Source: Mesocentrotus franciscanus
Taxonomy: Eukaryota > Echinodermata > Echinoidea > Camarodonta > Strongylocentrotidae
Direction of reading: 5' to 3'
DNA: 64,000 nucleotides
NCBI GenBank assembly: GCA_037976565.1
Contig: CP137667.1
Span: 372,001 to 436,000, forward strand
The notes beneath the pieces are model-generated. The model had not been told where the DNA came from and made no database searches. It saw only the letters and a list, made by a program, of their open reading frames with translations. The position numbers and the translations under genes were made by a program. The number at the start of each line of letters is the position of its first letter. The first letter of the stretch is position 1. Of the stretch, positions 24,001 to 35,004 are shown one piece after another.

Positions 24001-24633
24001 GGGGTGACCAAAGTTCGCGGACATTTTAGAACATATTACAAAATGTGATATTCCATCTATGATTTCTCAAATTCTACACAAATGTGTTTATTTCAATTAT
24101 TACCAAATGGACGGCAAAGTTTTTTACTACAAATTGGTTCAACTAGAAAATTTATCGTCGAAGGATTTCGGAGATATCGCGATCTAAAAATTCGATGTCC
24201 GATCGTGCATGCGCGCTGCATCTAAAAAAGTCTTAAAAACAGCGAGACCTAAGTTCACGCACGGGGGTTTACAGCTGATTTATACAAAAATGCGATCCAT
24301 CAAAAATAAGGCAATTTCATAATTTGCAAGGCAAGATATCATACAATTAGTTGGTACCACTCTTTACTTACAATTTTGAGGATATCTGCTCTCAAAATGA
24401 AGATTTCCAAACCCTTATCAGAAAGTTGATAATTTGTCGGAACGGATGCAAATGACTGCAAAATTTGCCGATCTTTTGTCAATATTTTTACAATTTCGCA
24501 ACCAATTCCAAAGAAAATTTCGTTTCTGGGTAATTTTATGATCCTCTTTCCATTGGTGATATCAGATTTTCGAAATCTTACCGATTTTTTGAGAAAGCGA
24601 ACTTTGGTCACGCGCGAACTTTGGTCACACCAC
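24001..24633. mobile_element. MITE-like element with GTGACCAAAGTTCGCG ends
   Basis: The left end GGGGTGACCAAAGTTCGCGG is inverted at the right as CGCGAACTTTGGTCACACC. The right terminus is present twice in tandem (about 24,597-24,611 and 24,614-24,631). The interior is non-coding. The target duplication is not clear. Confidence 0.55.
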
Positions 24634-25162
24634 CATACATGGTCGCTCGGACGAAAATCAATTTACGAAAATGATACCGAGTTGTAACCCTAGCTAGCTA
24701 GCTAAGCTCTAACCCTAGGTTGTTCACAATTCAACGCAAGTTGGCGACATTTTTCCTTTGAAATCGAGAGTCTGTCATGATCTTTGGCAAGATCAATACT
24801 ATTTTGTAAACTTTGTTTAAAAACAGGAAAATGCATTTCCAGTAAAATTGACAGCGGATTTAAATTACAATTTACTCCTGCTAACTTGGTATAAAAGGGC
24901 AATCAATAAATCCAAGAATTGGAGCCGTCAGAAGGTGAAAGCGTTACGGGGACATATACGTGTCCCCGTAGCGCATCATGTCCCCGTAGCACGGGGATAT
25001 ACCGACATAATGTCCCCGTAGAACTAGTTTTACATAAATAGAAGTACATGCATGTATATATCATATCGGTATATATCGGTACGGTACGTGTGCAATGAAT
25101 CGGCCAAATCATTACCAGTCTAAGTTCGCCCTACAGACAATTCGCCTAGCTACAAGCGTCCA
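24634..25162. other. Unique sequence with short TGTCCCCGTAG hairpins
   Basis: No gene. At 24,940-25,035 the word TGTCCCCGTAG and its complement occur several times, giving small potential hairpins around GGGGACATATACGTGTCCCC. Confidence 0.5.
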
Positions 25163-25538
25163 GTTTGATTTTATCTTCTTCGACTACTATCTCTCTCGCT
25201 CTCTCTCTCTCTCTCTTCTCTTTCACCCTCTCTCTGTCTCCCTCTCCCTCTCTTGCTCTGCCTCCCTCTTCTTCTGCTCTGATGTCTCCCTAGCTGTCTC
25301 TGCCTCTCTCTTTCTCTACTCTCTCACCCTCTCCTTTTCCCGCCTTTGGCTCCTGCTCTCCCTCTTTTATGTCTTATAAGATGTTCCTTAATTTCCTCTA
25401 GCTCTTTCCTGTGCCCTTTGCATTATTATTTCACCCCTACCATGTTTCTTTATATACTTTCCTCTCTCCTTCCAAGTGTATGCATTCTGATTCCTCTTTC
25501 ATCCCTCGGTCCAGCTCATGTATTTTTACATAACTATA
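25163..25538 (+). mobile_element. Helitron-like unit, left half of interrupted copy
   Basis: Plus orientation. It starts in the TTTGATTTTAT..CTTCTTCGACTA region, runs through the CT-rich block and stops at ACATAACTATA, where the CCCTTAC element is inserted. The missing continuation is at 29,084. The uninterrupted counterpart is the complement of 1,985-2,160. Confidence 0.75.
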
Positions 25539-25976
25539 CCCTTACAAAAAAAAACCATGGTATACCATGGTACTACCATGGTTTTGATGGTATTACCATG
25601 GTATTACCATAATAACCATGGTACTACCATGGTAAGCATGATTATACCATGGTAATACCAGGGTACACATGCTTCTCCTATGGTACTACCATGGTAGTAC
25701 CATAATAACCATGGTACTACCATGGTTTTGATGGTATGACCATGGTATTACCATAATAACCATGGTACTACCATGGTTTTGATGGTATTACCATGGTATT
25801 ACCATAATAACCATGGTACTACCATGGTAAGCATGATTCTACCATGGTACTACCATGGTACACATGATTCTCCTATGGTAATACCATCAAAACCATGGTA
25901 GTACCATGGTAGTACCATGGTTACTGTGGTACTACCATGGTAGGTCCATGTGGAGCCATGAGTACCATGGTACATG
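25539..25976. repeat. Left arm: CCATGGTA/TACTACCATGG array
   Basis: Mostly TACCATGG and TACTACCATGG repeats with occasional TTTTGATGG spacers. It is self-complementary and the inverse of the right arm. Confidence 0.85.
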
Positions 25977-27335
25977 AGGCATAGTTTCTACCTTACTCTC
26001 TCACCTCTAATTGGCTATCTAATTCCACTGTCATTGCTGTATACTTTAGAAAATAATTTATCAACATCTGTTTTATAGAATGGACTTTAATTTTTGAAAA
26101 CATAATTAAACAACAACAAATTACCGGACGCATGAAACCAAATAAAAAAATAAAAAAATATAACACAATTAAGAAAAAGATAATTAAAATATTTTAAGAA
26201 TCATGAAGAAAAAATACAAAACAATTATAACAATTATTAAAAAATTATAAAAAAGAATTGTACATTTTTTAATAAGAATCATTAGTACATTTATGAAATT
26301 TCATAGTCCTTAAGTTTTCTAAGATTTTAGTTGAAATGAAAACTGACAATTAAAAAGTACAGCTAGGAATCTGACTTTAATTTATAATTTCAACAAATGC
26401 ATTAATGTAGTTAAAACTTGTGCAATTATTATTAGGGAAAGCAGGAGTGGAAAACTGTCAACTTTCATTTGGCCTTTATCAATGGTGTGTAAATTTAGAA
26501 ATTGTGCAACAGCTTGAAATATCATAAAGAAGGTCTGCACTAGTCAAGACTATATACCTACAAGCCCCATATAACATACACACATATACACACTTACACA
26601 CAATTACAACCAATCCTTTGGAAACGTGCATTTTTTGAATGGCTATGTGTGCTGTGTACATGTCAAAGGATCGCTGTACAAAGCTCGCATTGTGATAGTG
26701 TACGCATAGCTATATACAGCTACTGTGTGCACTATTCACATTGTAGCTTTACCTAGACAGGAGCTAGACTGAATCTTGGTGTTTTCTCTGCAAAATAATG
26801 CTGAATACTCAGTTTTCCTGATAATCTACAACAGTATGGGTAAGCTTAAGAATCATCTACTTCATTTACAATATGTACATAGATCTTTTCGATGTCTAGA
26901 TGGTAATTTATGACAGTGTCAACTGGGACTTAAAACACCTTCCGACAGGATAAGACTGAACATGTATGATCCCATAAGTATGTAACTTGATGTAGGATCT
27001 TGATGGGTTTATGGGGCATATCATTCAAAGCAAAGTTTGTCCATTTACATACACATTAACTCTGCTGTGAGTAGTGTCATTGTTCGCAGGATTGAATGTT
27101 TTATTCTTTTAGAAAATAAATAGAATACTGCATAAAAACCCAGCATATTAACTAATTAATCTAAACGATGTCATGTCTGCCTCTGTGACTGTGTGATTTC
27201 ATGTTGACAGTTGTTGATATTCATATTTGTTTTTGTTATAGCTAGACTGTAATTCAAAATTGTCTTTTTAAAATTACAGATAAGATGCAACATGACAAAT
27301 GAGTAGTTTCCATATCGACGTCATTCTTTATCATC
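25977..27335. other. Interior of the CCATGG element, no gene recognised
   Basis: AT-rich, with A-runs around 26,140-26,280 and no supported coding region. Confidence 0.5.
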
Positions 27336-28075
27336 ATCTTAACCAATACATCAACGCCACCATCACCATGTCTTCGTCGTCGACCTCTGTTTTGGCGTTT
27401 GAACTTTGAAGTTTGTTGCGAACTCTTACAATGAATTGGATATTGGCATTATAGACTTTTGTTCTGTCTTTGAACACCGTCGACGTCGAACTTTGATTGA
27501 AGGTAAGAACCTCCTTTTTACCTTCTTCGTCTTCGATTGCGTTTCGTCGTTTGCAAGTCTGATCCTGACTCCGACTAATGATGACCTTATCGACTTTTGT
27601 TCTGTCTTCAATCACCGACGACGTCGAACTCTATACCGCGTTTCACCATTGCCGAACACGGACTCCGCACCCGATCGGCATCGCCGACTCTTGACTTTCA
27701 TTCATCATTCATTTTTGAACTGTACTATGATCACCGACATCATCTACGATCTTCCAAGTAGGCCTAGCTACCAATTGTTTCTTCGAATTTTGTCTTTCGA
27801 CTAAATTCAAGTACGACATCGTCAACGAATCTCGCACCTCCACTGGAAGGACAGTTTGTATAATGTACTATGTAATTTGAATATGAGCGGCAGTCTAATT
27901 CTGCTATAGAAATAGACTAACCACTTTATTAATATTGTGTGCTGAAAGTGTTTATAGTTTCATGTATATAATGATGTAACTTGGGCAGTCTTCGCTATAG
28001 AAATAGACTTCAGTTTTCGACTGTAAATTGTTTTATATATTTTACGCGAGCTAGATTTTAGCTCGTTTGAATAAA
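27336..28075 (+). other. Possible transcript or LTR-like segment
   Basis: An open frame of 132 codons (27,406-27,801) contains an internal direct repeat of about 140 bp (FCSVFEHRRRRTL and FCSVFNHRRRRTL), then GCTATAGAAATAGACT twice (about 27,903 and 27,990), then a small hairpin and AATAAA near 28,070. This could be the 3' part of a transcript or an LTR R/U5 region. No paired TG...CA ends were found. Confidence 0.25.
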
Positions 28076-28469
28076 CGCTTTAAAAAAGTAAACATATTGT
28101 TTCCATTGTTTGATGTTTGATACGTCATATGATCATTCAACATTAATGATCAACATGATTGTGATGTCTTTTGTTAACAGATCATCTTTGCGAGAGAAGT
28201 GGCTGAATGGATAATTGTGTTGAAAGTGGACTTCATGCCAGCTCCTGTCATTTGTGTGTCTACTTTGAAGACCACTAGCATGCTCTTTCAAAATTAAATA
28301 AACAAGGGCTGGCAGATATTATGAGGAATACTGTGTTGAAAGTGCTTTAAGGTAGTAGATTTGTAAATGATTAAAAAAATCAATCATGCAATGTAACCAA
28401 TGCTATCTTTTTATTTAGCTACATGCAGAATGGAAAGGCAACTGTGTACGTGCAGTAACATCGTAGTAC

Positions 28470-29083
28470 AAGTACCATGGTAACCTAGGTACGCGGGAGA
28501 ACCATGGTAACGAAAGGTATGGGAGAACCATGGTAACGAAGGTAGTATTACCACGGTACAGTGCTATCATATAGTACCATGATACTACCATGGTAGTACT
28601 ATGGTAGTACCACGATACTACTGTGATACTGTACCACGGTATTACCGTGGTACAGTACCGTGGTATACTACCGTGGTACAGTACGGTGGTATGCTACCAT
28701 GGTACAGTACCATGGTATACCACGGTATTACCGTGGTATACTACCGTGGTATACTACCGTGGTACAGTACGGTGGTATGCTACCATGGTACAGTACCATG
28801 GTATACCACGGTATTACCGTGGTACAGTACCGTGGTATATACTACCGATGTACAGTACCATGGTATACCACAGTATTGTAGTCCAGTACCGTGGTACAGT
28901 ACCGTGGTAGTATACTCGGTGGAACTATACCGTGGTACTACCGTAATAATTGTCATGGTACTACCATGGTATAGTACCATGGTTATGTACCGTGGCCAAA
29001 ATACCGTGTACCATGGTATAGTACCATACCATGGTACTACCATGGTACTACCATGGTAGTACCATGGTTTTTTTTTGTAAGGG
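28470..29083. repeat. Right arm: CCATGGTA/CCGTGGTA array
   Basis: As the left arm, but with many CCGTGGTA variants and a nested 86-bp direct repeat (start points about 28,678 and 28,764). Stop-free frames such as 28,601-29,059 arise because the repeat lacks stop codons, not because of coding. Confidence 0.85.
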
Positions 29084-29458
29084 TAACCAGTCTCCCTCCC
29101 TCCTTCTCTATCTCTATATTTTCATCAAATTTCATTATGATCATGATCTTGATCATAATCATTTCTCAATATTTTGTTCATCAGTTGAGTTATCACTTCA
29201 GTTGAGGTCACAGTTCAATCTATCAGTTCATCAGTTCATGGCAGTTCATCAGTTTAGCTCATCAATTCAGTTCATTTCACATCAGTTCAATCTATCAGTT
29301 CATCATAGTTCATCAGTACTTCATTCATCAATTCATATCTTAATACATCATTTTACATTAACATCGTTATATTGGATCATTGAATTGAAGATGAGCATGA
29401 TCATAGGAATTGTAGACAGACCACCTAATTCGTCCTCAATGACGAATTAAATTTCTAG
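29084..29458 (+). mobile_element. Helitron-like unit, right half of interrupted copy
   Basis: Continues the unit from 25,538 (CTCCCTCCCTCC, the TTCATCAG-rich part) and ends with hairpin AATTCGTC/GACGAATT and CTAG at 29,455-29,458 before T. Confidence 0.75.
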
Positions 29459-31635
29459 TTATTTCTTTATTTTTATTTATTTCTCCGCACTTTTTTGTGT
29501 ACTAGATAACTCCAGATTGGTTTTGTCAATTTCTTTCAATTTTGGCACAGTCATAGGTCATTGTCATGAGACGTGACAGGAACATTTTCAAGGTCATCAA
29601 GTCTTCATGACGTCATCCAGGCGCCATTTTGTGTGTTTTTTTGTACTTTCAACTCATGATCATATCTTCATAACGGAAAGTCATTTCTCATTCATATTTA
29701 TCATGATCAAGGTCAATATCCGTCCGGTCAATTTCAGGTCAAAAAACGCGCGCGCATGCGTACGTCCGCGCGTCAGCGCGCGCAAAATTTCAAAATGCTC
29801 CAAATCGTCTCAAATTCGTTTTGGATACGTTTCAGGCCATTTTAAGCATTTCGCAAAAAAACGCGCACACGCACATGCGCGTGCGTTTTCGCGCGTAACA
29901 CCATTACACAACATAAAATCGCCATTTTTTTTTCTTTCATGATATTTCCCATATTTTTCAAACAATTTGATACCATGTTTATCTCTTATTGACCATTAAT
30001 AACAAGATGAGCGTCCATTCAATATAAATGTCCGTGCGCGCGAGCTCTTGTAATACATAGCATATATGGGCAAAAACATGCCTATACAAAATTCATTGTA
30101 ACTCTTCAGAATGGATGGGAACTCCCAATTTTTTTCATATTTGGATAGATTATGAGTCGGAGATATGATTTCATGTCTCATTTGACCCTCAATTAACTCA
30201 TGACGTCATCATAATGGCCTCCGAACTCAAAATTTCAATTTGCATATTATGACGTCAGCATATTTTTGGAAAATTGATTGTATCTCTGTAAATATTGATC
30301 GATTTTCTTCCAAATTTTGATATGTTCTAGCTGAGACAATTCTCTACAAATGCAGTCACCACGATTTTCATTTTGACAAAGGCATCATGGCGTATTTTTG
30401 CGATTAAAGGAGGCATGTCAATTTTTCACATTTTGCGTGTATTCTCTATGGGACATGACTTTTCTCAAAACTGGATTCTACATTACCGTCTTTCGCGAGC
30501 AATATCTCCGTCGTTTTAGTTTTGTTTTTGAGCTTTGAGTATGTTGTAGCTGAGACAATAAGCTATCACAAGTGTGCCCTTTATTTTTCGATCAGATGCC
30601 GGGATCATGCTCATATTTCACTTGCAAAGTGAGATTTGAGAATTCCATTTTCCGTTCACGTGTAATGTCTATGTGGATTATTTTGGTATAGTGGTCATAG
30701 CACTTGCCTCCCATTCCGGCGACCCAAGTTCGATTCCTGGTGGGTCATTTTTTTTTTTTTTTTTGCCGTCGTTTTAAATTTGATTTTATGATCTTCTTCG
30801 ACTATACAATCACAAACAATGTAATAAAATGCCTAATTTTGCGTGTTATATCTATGGGAGAAGAATGTCAATCGTTTGAGTACAACCCTATGGGAAATCT
30901 GGTATTAAACCTAATATAGGGTGTATCTCCCAACTCTGCTACAATATCAAATCACCTTGCTAGTCTCCTTCCCAGACGGTTTTACTTTTTCCAGTTATTC
31001 AGCCCAAGGTATATGCATGTTTACGTCTCTCCCGTGGACATAGAATTGTTTACTTGTCTATACTTCTCTCTTTCTCTATATTAAATTCTATTTATGCTGG
31101 ATATATTGAATGCATCGTTCTCCATTGCATCTCTCTCTTTCTCCTCTCTCTTGCTCTGTTTCCTTCTCCTCTCTTATTTTGCCCCTCTCCTTCTCTTGCT
31201 CTGTCTCTGCATATATATCTCTCTCTACTCTTTTACCCTCTCCCTCTCTCTCTGCCTCCCTCTACCTCGACCTCTTGCCTTGCCTCCCTCTTATTCTCTT
31301 GCTCTGTCTCCCTCTGCCTCTGCCCTTCTCTTTTTCTTCTCTCTCACCCTCTACCTCTCCCGCCTCTGGTTCTCGTTCTCCTTCTATTATGTCTTGTAAT
31401 GTTCCTTAATTTTCTACAGCTCTGCCCTTTGCCCTTTGGCCTTGGAACTCAAAATACGAATTTGCATATTATGACGTCAGCATATTTATGGAAAATTGAT
31501 TGTATCTCTGTAAATATGGATCGATTTTCTTCCAAATTTTGATATGTTGTAGCTAAGACAATTTTCTACAAGATCAGTTATTCAGATTACATAACAGACC
31601 ACCTAATTCGTCCTCATGACGAATTACATTTCTAG
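29459..31635 (+). mobile_element. Helitron unit A (long, CT-block type)
   Basis: From just after the previous CTAG to a hairpin (AATTCGTC/GACGAATT) and CTAG at 31,632-31,635. It contains CG-alternating blocks near 29,746-29,900, three TGACGTCA sites, a tRNA-like module and a CT-rich block at 31,120-31,390. Bases 30,360-31,121 mirror 1-760, except for a 15-bp deletion near 30,805. Confidence 0.75.
30674..30747 (+). other. tRNA-Gly(CCC)-like Pol III module
   Basis: Intact A box TGGTATAGTGG and B box AGTTCGATTCC, with a 17-base T run directly downstream. GACCCA and TGGGTC flanking the B box can form a 6-bp stem. Confidence 0.8.
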
Positions 31636-31760
31636 TTTATTTATTTTCTTATTTCGACCCACTTTTTGTTAGCAAGATAACTTGAAAATGGTTAAATCAA
31701 TACCTTGAAATTTGGCACACATATGTATAGGCATATGGAGAAAACACAATAAGGTTTTCA

Positions 31761-31803
31761 ACCTTGACCTTGACTGATGACGTCATCTAGGCGCCATTTT
31801 GTG
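31761..31803 (+). promoter_or_regulatory. Conserved motif block: TCAAGGTCA-like / CRE / YY1-like
   Basis: Within 43 bp lie CCTTGACCTTGA (complement contains TCAAGGTCA, the ERR/SF1-type extended half-site), the perfect CRE TGACGTCA, and GCGCCATTTTG (YY1-like CCATTTT core). The block recurs at the same place in almost every unit on both arms. Function is inferred from consensus match only. Confidence 0.5.
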
Positions 31804-31912
31804 AAATTTTCTGAAAATCTACTCATGATCATATCTTCATAACGGAAAATCATTTCTCATTCATATTTATCATGATCAAGGTCAATATCCGTCCGGTCAA
31901 TTTCAGGTCAAA

Positions 31913-32066
31913 AACGCGCGCGTATGCGTACGTCCGCGCGTTAGCGCGCGCGCAAATTTCAAAATGCTCAAAATCGTCTCAAATTCATTTTGCATACGTT
32001 TCAGGCCATTTTAAGCATTTTATAAAAAAGCGCACACGCACATGCGCGCGCGTTTTCGCGCGTAAC
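31913..32066. repeat. Paired CG-alternating tracts of the unit
   Basis: Two alternating purine-pyrimidine stretches (31,913-31,952 and 32,030-32,066), such as CGCGCGTATGCGTACG and CACACGCACATGCGCGCG, lie about 80 bp apart. They recur in every standard unit and contrast with the AT-rich surroundings. Z-DNA formation is possible. Confidence 0.6.
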
Positions 32067-32366
32067 ACCATTACACAACATAGAATCGCCATTTTTTTCT
32101 TTCATGATATTTCCCATATTTTTTCGAACAATTTGATACCATGTTTATCTCTTTATGACCATTAATAACAAGATGAGCGTCCATTCAAGATAAATGTCCG
32201 TGCGCGCGAGCTCTTGTAATACATAGCATATATGGGCAAAAACATGCCTATACAAAATTCATTGTAACTCTTCAGAATGGATGGGAACTCCCAATTTTTT
32301 TCATATTTGGATAGATTATGAGTCGGAGATATGATTTCATGTCTCATTTGACCCTCAATTAACTCA

Positions 32367-32423
32367 TGACGTCATCATAATGGCCTCCGAACTCAAAATT
32401 TCAATTTGCATATTATGACGTCA
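32367..32423 (+). promoter_or_regulatory. CRE - octamer - CRE block
   Basis: TGACGTCA at 32,367-32,374, octamer ATTTGCAT at 32,404-32,411 and a second TGACGTCA at 32,416-32,423. Conserved in most units. These match ATF/CREB and POU consensus sites, but no function is shown. Confidence 0.5.
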
Positions 32424-32840
32424 GCATATTTTTGGAAAATTGATTGTATCTCTGTAAATATTGATCGATTTTCTTCCAAATTTTGATATGTTCTAGCTGA
32501 GACAATTTTCTACAAATGCAGTTCAACAATTTTCATTTTGACAAAGGCATCATGGCGTATTTTTGCGATTAAAGGAGGCATGTCAATTTTTCACATTTTG
32601 CGTGTATTCTCTATGGGACATGACTTTTTCAAAACTGGATTCTACATTCCCGTCTTTCGCGAGCAATATCTCCGTCGTTTTAGTTTTGTTTTCGCTGAGC
32701 TTCGAGTATGTTGTAGCTGAGACAATAAGCTATCACAAGTGTGCCCTTTATTTTTCGATCAGATGCCGGGATCATGCTCATATTTCACTTGCAAAGTGGG
32801 ATTTGAGAATTCCATTTTCCGTTCACGTGTAATGTCTATG

Positions 32841-32914
32841 TGGATTATTTTGGTATAGTGGTCATAGCACTTGCCTCCCATTCCGGCGACCCAAGTTCGA
32901 TTCCTGGTGGGTCA
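32841..32914 (+). other. tRNA-Gly(CCC)-like Pol III module
   Basis: Intact boxes, with 12 T downstream. Confidence 0.8.
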
Positions 32915-33411
32915 TTTTTTTTTTTTTTGCCGTCGTTTTGAATTTGATTTTATGATCTTCTTCGACTATTATAACATATCATATACTATCACAAACAATG
33001 TAATAAAATGCCTAATTTTGCGTGTTATATCTATGGGAGAAATATGTCAATCGTTTGAGTACAACCTTATCTGAGTCCTTGTCGTGTATTAATTTTGTAT
33101 TCATGGTGGATAGAGTATGAGTCGGAGATATGATTTCTTATAAAAAACAAAATCTAGAAAATGCATATTTCATTTTGATATTTAGATTTGAGGGTCAAAG
33201 GTCAAATATACTGTACATGGTTTCTCTAAAACCATGCATTGTATAGACTTGAAATTTGGCACACTAATAGACCTGAATAAGAGGATTATTTCAAAAATAA
33301 GGTCAAATCATGCCAATGTTATCTTAACTACTTAGTATGTCACTAAACATGTGTGGCATGCACTTGGAACAACCCACCTATACTTGTTATTAACAAGTAT
33401 TACATGTCTAG

Positions 33412-35004
33412 TTATTTATTTATTTTCTTATTTCGACCCACTTTTTGTTAGCAAGATAACTTGAAAATGGTTAAATCAAATACCTTGAAATTTGGCACAC
33501 ATATGTATTGGCATATAAACAAAGCACAATAAGGTTTTCAACCTTGACCTTGACTGATGACGTCATCTAGGCGCCATTTTGTAAAATTTTCTGAAAATCT
33601 ACTCATGATCATATCTTCATAACGAAAAGTCGTTTTCATTCATATTTATCATGATCAAGGTCAATATCCGTCCGGTCAATTTCAGGTCAAAAACGCGCGC
33701 ATGCGTACGTCCGTGCGTTAGCGCGCGCAAAATTTCAAAATGCTCCAAATCGTCTCAAATTCATTTTGGATACGTTTCAGGCCATTTTAAGCATTTTTAA
33801 AAATCGCGCACACGCACATGCGCGCGTTTTCGCGCGTAACACGATTATACAACATAAAATCGCCATTTTTTTTTTCATGATATTTCCCATATTTTTCGAA
33901 CAATTTGATACCATATTTATCTCTTTATGACCATTAATAACAAGATGAGCGTCCATTCAATATAAATGTCCGTGCGCGCGAGCTCTTGTAATACATAGCA
34001 TATATGGGCAAAAACATGCCTATACAAAATTCATTGTAACTCTTCAGAATGGATGGGAACTCCCAATTTTTTTCATATTTGGATAGATTATGAGTCGGAG
34101 ATATGATTTCATGTCTCATTTGACCCTCAATTAACTCATGACGTCATCATAATGGCCTCCGAACTCAAAATTTCAATTTGCATATTATGACGTCAGCATA
34201 TTTTGGAAAATTGATTCTATCTCTGTAAATATTGATCGATTTTCTTCCAAATTTTGATATGTTCTAGCTGAGACAATTTTCTACAAATGCAGTACCACAA
34301 TTTTTCATTTTGACAAAGGCATCATGGCGTATTTTTGCGATTAAAGGAGGCATGTCAATTTTTCACATTTTGCGTGTATTCTCTATGGGACATGACTTTT
34401 TTCAAAACTGGATTCTACATTCCCGTCTTTCGCGAGCAATATCTCCGTCGTTTTAGTTTTGTTTTCGCTGAGCTTCGAGTATGTTGTAGCTGAGACAATA
34501 AGCTATCACAATGTGCCCTTTATTTTTCGATCAGATGCCGGGATCATGCTCATATTTCACTTGCAAAGTGGGATTTGAGAATTCCATTTTCCGTTCACGT
34601 GTAATGTCTATGTGGATTATTTTGGTATATTGGTCGCAATTGACTTGAAATGTTGCATGTTGATAGGTAAGACAAAATATTTCATATAAAAACACAAAAT
34701 CGAGAATATGCATATTTCATTATGTTATTTAGATTTTAAGGTTAAAGGTCAAATATACTGTACATGGTTTCTCTAAAACAATGCTTTGTATAGACATGAA
34801 ATTTGGCACACTAATAGATCTGAATAAGAGGATTATTTCAAAAATTTAGGTCAAATCATGCCAATGATATCTTAACTACTTAATATGTAAATTAGGATCA
34901 AAGGTCAAACATTTCACTGACCACTATCTCACTAACCATGTGTGGTATGCACTAATTGGAACAGCCCACCTATACTTGTTCCGAAACAAGTATTACATGT
35001 CTAG
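33412..35004 (+). mobile_element. Helitron unit C, (-) type
   Basis: 1,593 bp. It diverges from (+) units right after GGTATATTGGTC: the tRNA anticodon and B-box part are replaced by GCAATTGACTTGAAATGTTG. Its 3' hairpin has the loop CCG (ACTTGTTCCGAAACAAGT), then CTAG at 35,001-35,004. Confidence 0.75.

Larger units (their letters stand above)
25539..29083. mobile_element. 3.5-kb inverted-repeat element with CCATGGTA arms
   Basis: The ends are CCCTTACAAAAA and its complement TTTTTGTAAGGG, flanked on both sides by TA (25,537-25,538 and 29,084-29,085). Comparison with the uninterrupted Helitron copy at 1,985-2,160 supports insertion with TA duplication, as in Tc1/mariner-type elements. Each arm is a long array of CCATGGTA palindromes (left 25,539-25,976, right 28,470-29,083), giving a foldback structure. 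The interior (26,000-28,470) has no recognised transposase. The family is unknown. Confidence 0.75.
31636..33411 (+). mobile_element. Helitron unit B, (+) type
   Basis: A reference (+) unit of 1,776 bp. The 3' end is hairpin ATACTTGTT-ATT-AACAAGTAT, then TACATGT and CTAG, before T. It carries the tRNA-like module. Confidence 0.8.

Noticed and set aside
23794..24024. A 76-codon minus-strand frame with a GTATGT donor-like site.
   Set aside because: Its start lies inside the inverted end of the MITE at 24,001-24,633 and the rest is a short CG-rich stretch with no family features.
27850..28080. A solo LTR around the AATAAA near 28,070.
   Set aside because: No TG/CA ends with a flanking duplication could be found; kept only as a low-confidence note.
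28601..29059. A 152-codon stop-free frame rich in VPWY/YRGT repeats.
   Set aside because: It is the translation of the CCATGGTA/CCGTGGTA array, which is open in several frames and on both strands.
29996..30181. A 61-codon frame (MRHEIISPTHNLSKYEKNW...) intact in many Helitron units on the antisense strand (also 3,387, 12,250, 32,162, 33,934, 35,615, 42,394).
   Set aside because: Its recurrence is explained by nucleotide identity among units; several units carry frameshifts in it (for example 45,669), and no start context or family supports a protein.
31094..31542. Leu/Ser-rich frames of 99-162 codons in the CT-rich block.
   Set aside because: Low-complexity translation of CTCTCT repeats, open in all three frames.
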